Under the pieces are notes generated by a model, which saw only the letters and a program-made list of their open reading frames with translations, did not search any database and had not been told where the DNA came from. A program made the translations under genes and the position numbers. A DNA stretch of 64,000 bases from Eumeta japonica (lineage: Eukaryota; Arthropoda; Insecta; Lepidoptera; Psychidae), in assembly GCA_005406025.1 (NCBI GenBank), contig BGZK01000210.1, forward strand, positions 310,001 to 374,000. The letters are read 5' to 3'. This document shows positions 46,380 through 55,582 of the stretch, piece after piece (position 1 is the stretch's first letter; the number at the start of each line of letters is the position of its first letter).

Positions 46380-46620
46380 GGCTCTGAGACAGCCCACCGA
46401 GCGGAGTCGCGCATCACTTCCAGTAAACTGTTATACATTGATATCCGCGCGCGCGCAGCGACGGACACACGCCGGCGTCGGTGCAGATGTCGTGTTTGTT
46501 ATGCGGGAGACGAAATTTGATTACGGAACGTTATAGAGTATGATATTTTAATCGACTGAACGTGACATACTTTTACCGTGGTTAATTATGATCAAAATTA
46601 CGGTCGGCGTACCGAGAGAA
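46380..46620. other. GC-rich island
   Basis: Contains CTGAGACAGCCCACCGAGCG, GATATCCGCGCGCGCGCAGC and CACACGCCGGCGTCGG. No ORF was recognised. Confidence 0.35.
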
Positions 46621-47250
46621 ATATGAGCTTATACTTTTTGCAATATCTTGACTATTTTATTGTAATTATAGGCATTATACACGTCGTACTTACAATCACG
46701 TAGCAGGAGCTATTTTGCGAATATCTCATATCGTTGCAACTTTAAATAAAAATCGATCCGTTACATTAACATAAAACTAATACGGCGTGATTTAGTTACA
46801 TTAGATTTATTTTCATTTTTATTGAATTACACTAGTCGCACCCGGACATTAGTGTGTGGAATCACAATGTATGCATGCATGGTCAATAAATTCATTCTGT
46901 ATTGAAAAAAAACCTAGTAGCTGTTTAATTGGTACGCGTTTAAAAACCTTTTGAATGTTGAAATATTCGATAGCACAACAATTTTATTGTTGTAATCCCC
47001 TATCAATGTATAGGACGCTCGGTGGACACATGGCCTGCATCACGGCTATCAGAGCGGCGACATTCACAAATATATACGATACTTGGAATATTCGACATCC
47101 AGACCCGGGATACATTTACGCTGACTGAAAATGCTGCGTCCAATCGTGGAATATACATAAGATATACAATCCAATCGAAAAACCTAAAAAATTACGGATA
47201 CCTGAACATGATCAATGTGAAAAAACCTTTTGATAACATGGCCGCACAAT
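46621..47250. other. AT-rich stretch without a supportable gene
   Basis: A 104-codon ORF (47,022-47,336, +) spans from here into the next island. Its composition follows the DNA and no domain is recognisable, so it is left as an unsupported ORF. Confidence 0.35.
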
Positions 47251-47560
47251 CCGCCATAATGCAGACGGGACACGTCGATGACGTCGATGTTTTCGCGTCG
47301 GCCCGCGCGGAGAGAGTCCACAAGGAGATTTATTAACGTCCCGCCCCACGAAACGGATCAAACGGCGCATGCCTCCCGTTTAAATTAACGGGAGAAATTT
47401 CGTCGGGGCATCCATTAAACGGTGCGCCCCCTCCCGCCGCCGCGCCGCGCCCGCCGTCCGTAAACAAATGGGCCCAGTGACAGGCCGTGGTCGTTGGCAG
47501 CGAGTCAAACTGTCACCCGCGATTACGGCGCTTGCACACGGGACGATTTTCGGCTTGGGC
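47250..47560. other. GC-rich island
   Basis: CpG-dense: TGATGACGTCGATGTTTTCG (a near-CRE), CGGCCCGCGCGGAGAGAGTC, CTCCCGCCGCCGCGCCGCGC and GTCACCCGCGATTACGG. The minus-strand ORF at 47,380-47,562 is a GC shadow. Confidence 0.4.
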
Positions 47561-48054
47561 AAATTGATCTATTTGACTTTACGAGAAATGTGATAGCATT
47601 TTTTTTTTGTGAATACTATACTATAAAATGTATTATTCTGATTGTATGTAGTTTGAATTAGGAGCTAATTGATATAAACGGATTTCGAAGGTTTTGCAAT
47701 TCGGTACGAAATTGAATTGTATCTTATTACGATTAAATATTTTGTTATGTAAATATCCAGTCAATATTATTTGTAAGGAACGTATATTGTCCTCTTTAAA
47801 GTGTGAAATAAATATGGTCAAACTATTATAAACAAAAAGTAGATCACAAAAATAACCTTATATATTTTTTCCGAATACGTGATACTTTAGTTTAAATATT
47901 AATTGGATTGTCATTTTTATTCTATTAATATGCTCGTGATTGGAAAACGGATGAATAAAAGACAAAATTTGCGCTGTTGAAAAGCGGTGCCAATGGCCTA
48001 AAATAATGTAAAGTTTAAGGTTAAAAAATATATATTTACAAAAAGTTAGATAAA
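47561..48054. other. AT-rich stretch without a gene
   Basis: The ORF at 47,633-47,821 (-) is AT-driven. Nothing else was recognised. Confidence 0.5.
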
Positions 48055-48250
48055 TTCCGTTCGATTGCTACGGCAACACCGTCATAAATCGGTGATAATC
48101 GTCGAACACAATTGCATTAGCACCCGTTCGCGAGACGTCAACCGGGACGCGACGCGCAAGCACGTGGCGGGTTTTAAAAAGCTAACGATGAATCTGCGGC
48201 AGTTAGGGCCCGACAGAGTTATTCTCGACTGATGACAAAATGTCGCCACG
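48055..48250. other. GC-rich island
   Basis: Contains CGTTCGCGAGACGTCAACCG, GGACGCGACGCGCAAGCACG and GGCGGG words. No ORF. Confidence 0.35.
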
Positions 48251-48840
48251 TCGCCAATGATTTATCGCTTATGTTCAATCATTTTCATTTGATTGTTAAT
48301 TACTGAATGATTGAGTATACGATGTAATTCTATTGCGTATTTTAACCGTCAATTTTGATAAAATAGCAAATGCTATAAATATTTGTAACTTTTTTCTAAA
48401 TAATTATAAAAGGAATGATGTTGAATTCTAAGCATATAACGCGAGCACAAAAAAAAAATTAACGCAAAAATTCAAAATGATGAGAAACAATAAAAATACA
48501 ATGAAATAAGTAAACATTTACACAAAATAAAGACAATTTTTTTTCACTCTTGACACTTAAAATACCAGAGTTTTTTAGTGTTCAGTTTCTCTATTACAAG
48601 TATATATTTTTTGTAGAATAAGTACAGTACTTTCCTTATACCTGCATCAGTGTACTTCAACTATATAAATGATATAGATCATCTTGATACCTGTAAATTA
48701 CTTTTAACTTCAATTACTTTTTTAATAAATTACACAATTCTTATATGTAGGATGGACCGTAAATTTCTGGAATTAATAAGAAAAAATTACTAGGAATGGT
48801 CAAAAATGTATTTGTCGTTTCTCAAAATATTCTCTATTAA
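48251..48840. other. AT-rich stretch without a gene
   Basis: Probably includes decayed 3' sequence of the neighbouring mariner on the minus strand, but no terminal repeat was recognised. Confidence 0.4.
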
Positions 48841-49235
48841 ATTCACTTTTTCATACGAATAAACAAATTTTGAAAACATTTATGCCACCCTTCTGTGGTG
48901 ACCTCTGAAACATGTTTTTCATACTTTTCATACTCCTTCTGGTGAGGAAAATCGTTGACCGCATAATCGGTTCTGCCAAGTGCCAAATCAGGACTGTATG
49001 TAGGATTGCTCATGAGTTCTACATTTTTGTCCTTCAAAAACCTATTTATCTGTTTGCCCGTGTGAGAACTGGCATTGTCATGGTGCAAAGAGAAAATATT
49101 TTAAAAGGTATAGAAGCAGAAAGTCCGCTTAAGATAGGGAACAAAACGTGCACGAAGTGATCCAACTTCACTCAATGCACCCGACCTTATGGTGAAATTT
49201 CCGTTTACCACGAATGGATGTCTCATTTTTGTATC
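48840..49235 (-). pseudogene. Mariner (Tc1/mariner) transposase relic, C-terminal catalytic part
   Basis: A minus-strand ORF (48,843-49,088) begins at HHDNASSHTGKQINRFL and continues ...NPTYSPDLA...TDYAVNDF. The D of HHDNA is the second catalytic Asp of the mariner DDD triad and the D of TDY is the position of the third. They are separated by 36 residues where mariners have 34, so two extra residues sit in the usually fixed 'SPDLAP-D' stretch, a probable lesion. Upstream (49,090-49,235, minus) the reading RHPFVVNGNFTIRSGAL is consistent with decayed middle transposase, with a stop before the ORF. The N-terminal DNA-binding part and terminal repeats were not found. Nonfunctional. Confidence 0.85.
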
Positions 49236-49399
49236 AAATTGTAATCGCGGTTAAATAAAAACGATAGTATAGAATATAACAGATAATGAAATCGAAAAAA
49301 AATACATGTTCCTGGCAATTTATTTTCAAATATATCGTGATGTACAAAAAGTAATTATATTCCTTTAAACAATTGTTTCATATTTTCGCTTTCGCTTAT
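49236..49399. other. AT-rich spacer
   Basis: No feature recognised. Confidence 0.5.
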
Positions 49400-49594
49400 A
49401 TTTCAAAAATTCTCGTTTCAAGAAAGACGTTTCGAATCCAACGGCCGGCCGTAAAAGCGAGTTCCAGATTCTTTAAAAGCGATGATTTCAAACGGCTAAT
49501 TAAAGACGTGTTTATTCTCGCCAGCCAGGACGCGCAGCGGTCAAAGGCCAGATACATAAATAATGCAATCAAGTTATTGACGCACCTAACGTTT
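49400..49594 (+). repeat. Duplicated GC-richer block, copy A
   Basis: The stretch including GTAAAAGCGAGT (49,450), ACGGCTAATTAAAG (about 49,492), CGTGTTTA and CAGCCAGGACGCGCAGCGG...CAAAGGC is matched in the same order and nearly the same spacing at 51,033-51,210. The TAATTAAA core is homeodomain-like. A 74-codon ORF (49,373-49,597, +) covers it. The corresponding frame in copy B is interrupted by a one-base shift, so coding is uncertain. Origin and function are unknown. Confidence 0.65.
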
Positions 49595-51032
49595 TGAGGA
49601 AAATTCACTTTTAAGACCATTCAATCTGCATATGCAAATATAACTATTTTTTCATATTTTACTATTATAATGTAATATATAAAAATTATACATTTCATAA
49701 TAACATTAAATCATTTACAAAATAGGAATTATTTTGTAATTTTTTAACTAAGGCGGCCATACATCGCATAGATTAATGTAGGAAATATGATCAGTAACGC
49801 ACAGATGCTTGGCCTTTTGAAGGTTGTAGTATCAGTAATTTTAGTTAATTTACTTTAGTTAGTAGTTAACTCTTCAATGAATTCGTATGTACTGCAATAT
49901 CGGCCATGGTGATCTACGTATCAGCTGATGAGATTTATAAGATCGTTGCAAAATTTCATATGAACATGGTTATATTACGAAGACAGCCACAGGAACCCTT
50001 ATATTGCAATAAAAAAATATACATATATATGAGATTAGTAGGAAGCCTGTCGTAATTCATAGGGTGATATCCAGCCTTAGGGCCGTGGATCTTAAGCACT
50101 CGTGCTCTTCGAGGCACGTAATGAATATTTAATTTTCATTTGAGTTAAAAACTTATTGGTCCATTTGCCTGAGGTTAAAATCGCACTCATTAATTCGCAG
50201 TTCGCAGGCAACGCTTTTTAACATGAGCGATCACCGTATACATAGAGGGTGTTGGATGTATGTATACATATATACTATAATTACATTATTGTATATGTAT
50301 ATACACTAATACATTTAACTGGAACCGTTTCTTTTATTAATCTGTTTGCTTGCACGCGCTAATCTCAGGAAGTATCAGTTGGATTTGAAAAAATCTTTTT
50401 ATATTCAATAGTCCGTTTATCGGAAAATATTATAGACTGAATAATATTACGCATCGATGGCAAAGGGGAAACAATGACCATAAAGTCAACTAATCTGGCG
50501 GACTGTAAACAACGTGAACGTCGTGCAATGCAGTGACGCTGGCGACGGAGCGTGAACGTGGTAGGGCAACACGACGAAAAACGAATGTTACCGAATTACA
50601 AATACCTAAATCTGCAAGTGGGCAGACACGTAAGGGCAGACGTCGCTCTTTCCTATATTATTATAGTATCACTTTCTATTATAGTATTTTTTTCGGGCTG
50701 TTACTTAGTTCACTTACGTTTTTCTGTAGATCCCAGGTTATCTCTCTATTAAAACTCATCACGATAGTTTCATTGTCTTACTCGTAAAGATGTAACTAAC
50801 ACACATATAAAGTTCCATATATATTTATAATATTAAGAGGGATGAAACTAACAATCTGACGCCGATGAAATTCGTTACTGGGAATTTAGAAGTAGATATT
50901 ATAAGTACCGAAAATCCACTTCTTACTGCGGTGAGATGTCTGGATACGCACGGAAACGAAATTTACTCGGAAGAAGTCACGGGCGACCGTATGTACCTAC
51001 ACTGTGTGCGAACGAAAACGGTCATCTGCAGG
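49595..51032. other. Mostly AT-rich stretch without a gene
   Basis: ORFs at 50,533-50,787 and 50,552-50,752 (+) overlap in two frames and are not recognisable. The ORF 50,865-51,134 (+, 89 codons) runs into copy B of the duplicated block. It has no domain I recognise. A TATA/AT-rich tract lies at 50,255-50,310. Confidence 0.4.
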
Positions 51033-51210
51033 TATTTTGAAAAATTCTATCAAAAAACAGGCGACTCCGGTCCGCCGGCGGTAAAAGCGAGTCCCGGATT
51101 CCTCCGCGGCGACCGATTACAAACGTCTAATTAAAGCCGTGTTTACCGCCGCCCGCCAGGACACGCGCCGGCCAAAGGCGGGCGGCGCGTCGCCCTAACA
51201 TTTGTACGTT
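51033..51210 (+). repeat. Duplicated GC-rich block, copy B
   Basis: Shares with copy A GTAAAAGCGAGT, GATTC, ACAAACG-CTAATTAAAG-CGTGTTTA, CGCCAGGACRCGC and CAAAGGC, and similarity begins upstream at a GAAAAATTCT phrase. Copy B is GC-richer and also forms a perfect 10-bp stem (GCCGCCCGCC 51,148-51,157 with GGCGGGCGGC 51,177-51,186), which copy A does not keep. Possible paralogous enhancers or a decayed repeat. Confidence 0.65.
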
Positions 51211-53149
51211 TAATTCGTCAGATCGCTCTGTTTACTTGCTGTCGTCTGAGATGTTTCGGGCAGTCGTCGTTTTTTTTTAAAGTGTTTTAAATGTTTTGTA
51301 TCGAAACGGTTCCGTATTGTGAAGTTGTGTCTTTAGTGAACAGTTAAGCACGGACGCGTCTGTGGATACGTGGAAACTCTATTATATGAAATACTAAATC
51401 GCTTAAGCATGTTATTAATTAGAACGGTTGGCCTTTTATTTGACTGAAATAAATACTTATTAATAATAACCATCATTAATTATATGTATATTCTATGTCA
51501 ATTTACATGCGATGATGTAATTCATTGAAAGCAATCTTATCGACAAGCTTATACAATATGACGTCATATATTAATGCGGTGTTCATTGTACCTGTATTTT
51601 TAATTCTTTATTTCATTATTAATTTTTATCTATATAAATATCAAGATTAAATATTTTCATTGATTAGTAGCCGAAAATAGTATAAAGTTTCGTCATATTG
51701 TCATTTGTATTTGGTATATTTTTAACAAAAAACCAGTAATCTTGACTTTTTACGATAACCTTCCCATGTTGCAGTGCAGATTTACAACACCGCATTCAAA
51801 ATTACAACAATCTTCTTATCGAAGTGACATCCAGATACCACATTGTATCGCTTTTTGGTTTTATCTTTGATAACTTGTGTATGCGTGTTTTTTTGTTTGC
51901 GTATTCAACAGACGGTGCGTCTTCACAAATACACATTAAAAAACCTGGGTACCGAGTAAGTCAAGAGCAGTTAGACGTATCGATATAATTTTTAAGTTCA
52001 AGAGTGAAATATTGCGGTATCTCGGCTAATATTTTCGAAGGTTGGGTATACACCCAATTTTGTATATTGTAACTGTTTTTAAAAATATTAACCGTTGAAA
52101 GAATTTTAGAAATAATATTGTTTTTAAAATTACGAAGGATATTAAAAAAAAAAATAGTATTAGTAGGTGCAATCTATCTTTCAACCAAAAGAGTAGTAAT
52201 TAAATGGTCTGCCAATATTTAATTTGGTTAGCAACAAAATTCTGCTGTTGCAATAAATAGAAATTTTGCAGTTTTGCATACAATCTATAGTATAGATATA
52301 TTAACTGATTCACAGCCAGCCTGTAATGTTACGTGTTACATTAACACTTGCGCTGTAAAATGATTACTCGGTTAACAAAATTCCACAATTGGTCAGCAGA
52401 AAAAACATGTCTATAAGCAGTGTATCCGGTCAATGAATGAGTAGCGATGTAAATTATTAAATTGCGTTTGTATGAAAATATCGGCAGTTGTCGTTGTAGT
52501 CGGCGGATCGTAAAGCAGTCACGTGACACCAGCGGTTAATCTCATGCAAGTGTTCTCATTCGGTCAAAGCATAATGTTATTAACTTGCTTAAAAGCAGGC
52601 TGTATGTGTTTTGATATTTTGCGACTATTATAAATGTAAAAGGGACAATACTAATGAAATAAATGAAGTAAACATACGATTAGTTCCTGAATACGAATAG
52701 GACACGGACCATGAAAATGAAAATGAAGCACCGGTGGATAAAAAAACAAGGTGTGTTTGGAATGAAACTTTGGCATCTGAATGCACCAGAATTTTATTAA
52801 AAACAACCCACTCAATGCAGTCAATATATTTAATTGCTTATACAAAAATTCTCGAAGCAGTCGAGTGTGTTTATTGCTGATAAATTGAACATAATAATAT
52901 TTGCAAAAGATAAGCCGCTCACCAACTACCCATTTTAGTTGAAAAAATACATTTTACTGCCCACAGAAATCCAAATTCCTTGTTAACCGTTTATATGATG
53001 TCCTCTCTAAAATTTTGGTATTGTAACGTAGCACGTTATTGTCTTAACCTTTTTAACGGATTAAACCTAATTAAAAATACATACGTATCCTTCCCCATCA
53101 CAGCTACTGTCACCTAACTATATTTATTTAATTAAAGGATAAACATAAT
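51211..53149. other. AT-rich stretch with one CRE palindrome
   Basis: TGACGTCA at 51,559-51,566 (ATATGACGTCATAT, a 14-bp palindrome). ORFs at 52,341-52,529 and 52,651-52,845 (-) are not recognisable. Confidence 0.45.
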
Positions 53150-53350
53150 GTCTCCGCCATAGAGCGTCCGTTGACGCGACGCAAAGACAACACGAGCGAC
53201 ATCTGTGTAAGCACGGCGACAGCAAACAAACTGTGTCCGCTCCTTCCGAAGTTCTGGGAAACTTTTACTGCGCGATGTATACTTTCAGTTTTTCTCGGAG
53301 ACACTTTTAGAATATCCTGCTCGTAGACGGGGCTTTTTGGAATCGCGTAT
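53150..53350. other. GC-richer island
   Basis: Contains GAGCGTCCGTTGACGCGACG and CACGAGCGACATCTGTG. Weakly elevated GC. No ORF. Confidence 0.3.
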
Positions 53351-53640
53351 CCGATGTGTTTACATTATTTGTGGTGGATAATTATACTCGCTACTTGGAA
53401 ACAGAATGATTTTCTATATACTTGTGATTTCGATTATCTGTGGGCGTTCACCTAATGGCTACATTTTTCTTCAAAAGTTCGTTTTTTATTATATTAATCA
53501 TTGGTCTCAGACAGAAAAATATTTAATGCATTTATTATAATATTTAAAAAGTTGTCATCGACTGACGTTTCTCTAAAAATCATCAAGATGAGTATTTATA
53601 TAAAACATTTTTTAATAGCACTTAAAGGGGTAAATAAGCT
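53351..53640. other. AT-rich spacer
   Basis: Part of an unsupported ORF (53,501-53,725, +). Nothing recognised. Confidence 0.45.
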
Positions 53641-53728
53641 TGTGAGCAAAGAGAGAGTAGGTGATCACAGCCGCCTATGGACACTCGGATCCCCATTGGA
53701 GTCACCAGTGTTAGAGTCACTTTAGGAA
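53640..53728 (+). repeat. Transposon-derived repeat fragment
   Basis: GTAGGTGATCACAGCCGCCT followed by ATGGACACTCGGATCC and GGAGTCACCAGTG matches, from memory, the lepidopteran repeat phrase 'GTAAGTGGTCACCGCCGCCCATGGACA...CCAGAGGAGTCACAAG'. A relative is at 18,867-18,922. Confidence 0.5.
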
Positions 53729-54009
53729 TATATGCTTCTTCTTCTTCCGTTGTTAACATGCGAAGAACATCGAGATAAATGAAAACTGAATAGACTACAG
53801 TCTAGTTTATGAGTTTAAAACCGTTTATTAAGAGAATATGAATCAAACGTAGAAAGGTTTCTTTATAATTATAGGTATTATATATATTTATGAGTAGTAA
53901 ACATATTGCGAATAGTCGTGACAAATTGGCTGTCGCAAAATATTGACGATGTTCTAAACATTCTGTTCCTAATACTTGAAAACTTCGATAATACGGTGAT
54001 TTAGTTAAT
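53729..54009. other. AT-rich spacer
   Basis: No feature recognised. Confidence 0.5.
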
Positions 54010-54430
54010 GGGTTTTTGCCGTACGCAACCGTTTTACGATCACTCTGGTGTCATAAACTTTATAAGAAGATCGCTAACGATATCTGTGCAAAGCGAGAAT
54101 CGAGACCGAGATGCGACTCGACCGCTGTAATCGCGTGTCGGTGTAAGCATCGGCAGCCCGTTCGATGCTTACTCACCGACACGACACAGCACCGGCCAGC
54201 ACCGTGCGAAACAGGGTCAGCGGTCTAGTCTCGGTCATAAATTCCGTTTAATTGTTGACCGAACGGCTGCTCCTTGTCCTTCCCCGCTTCCGGCCCATCC
54301 AGACGCCACCCGACGTGTTTGACGAGCCATTACTTTGACACGCGTCCGAAATGGCCATGCACCGCGACAGGACGTCGGCTGTGGGCCTTTCGTGGAGAAC
54401 ACGTTTTGTGCTGCAAAATCCAATGCACAG
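54010..54430. other. GC-rich island with a long hairpin
   Basis: A roughly 400-bp CpG-rich block. It includes the hairpin at 54,135-54,182 and several GC-rich ORFs on both strands (54,016-54,228; 54,235-54,423; 54,274-54,546) that are mutually exclusive shadows. No recognisable product. Confidence 0.45.
54135..54182. repeat. GC-rich hairpin
   Basis: GTGTCGGTG-TAAGCATCG pairs with CGATGCTTAC-TCACCGACAC, an 18-bp stem with a 2-nt bulge and a 10-base loop (GCAGCCCGTT). It matches no microRNA I know and is short for a typical precursor. Could be a structured regulatory element. Confidence 0.75.
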
Positions 54431-55582
54431 GGGTAATAAAATCAGAAGATGCTTTCACAGAAATTGTGTACGTGTTTTCAACGCACGTAAATAGTGTACG
54501 AACTTGTGGTATAACTGTCGATCGAGATTATGATATTTTTGGGTAGGTCTACGTTGTAACCTATAAGCCTCTAAGGTTTGAAATGTAGGTATTGTAGCTT
54601 GCTCGCCACGTTAGTACTAGTGGTAAGATAGAAGAGTATCTATTAAGTAGTAGGAAGTAATAAGGTATGGTGAAAACTTCAAAAATTTTTCGCTTCATGC
54701 CGAATGCATTGAATTTGTACAGCATTTGCTATTGCATTCTTTTTTGCGTACAATTTTGTGTTAAAAATAGAAAAAATATTAACTGAATAAGAAAAAGCGT
54801 AAATATCCTAATCAAATGATGTGAAATTTGATTTGATTGGAAGGGTATATTGGTAAAATTGTAAGTTGTCCTTTTTATTTTATTTTAATTTTTTTTGCTT
54901 AAACATTTATTCTTAACCCTTTTATTTTATAATGTAACCCAACATTCACATGTACAGTTACTAAACTTTCTATATACAGTATATCATTGTATACGCATTT
55001 ATTAACGTTTTGACTGCCTCATTATCGACGAGGCGGTTAAAAAAGTTAGTAGTACATAGGATCACTATCCACATTGTTGATTGTGACCCTATATGGTGTA
55101 CTGAAGGTGTGAGTCCGATTTCCGCACAAAAAAATATATATAATTGAAAACAAATAGTTGTCTTAAGTGTGGGTATTTCTAAGTGTTATGTGCAGATATT
55201 TAAAATAAATGTCTATATGTTTATATATATATATATTCTATCAACTGTCTGATACTCATAACCTTTGTTGCTTATTTTGGAAGAAAATGCCGATAAGTGG
55301 ATGTCCGAAGATATTATTATATTATTACAATTCTCAAACTTTGCAGAAAGCAGAACCAAAGGTATGCGTCTGTCCAGGTGGCAACATATCAACCCACCAC
55401 CTGTCCCAACGAATTTGCAGATTTTATTGTAAAATATTATTTCAGAAATATTTTTTGAATATTTGTTTCATACACAATAAATAGCATTTTATTTACAATA
55501 TGTATTTGTAATACCTATCTGCCTCTTAAAGATTTTTCATAAGCACGATTAATTTTTAATCCCGTAAATGAACGCTGGGAAA
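54431..55582. other. AT-rich stretch without a gene
   Basis: The ORF at 55,209-55,484 (+, 91 codons) is not recognisable. A (TA)n tract lies at about 55,222-55,236. No matched repeat. Confidence 0.45.

Noticed and set aside
47022..47336. 104-codon ORF (+)
   Set aside because: No recognisable domain. It runs from AT-rich DNA into a GC-rich island and its amino acids follow the base composition. Left as unsupported.
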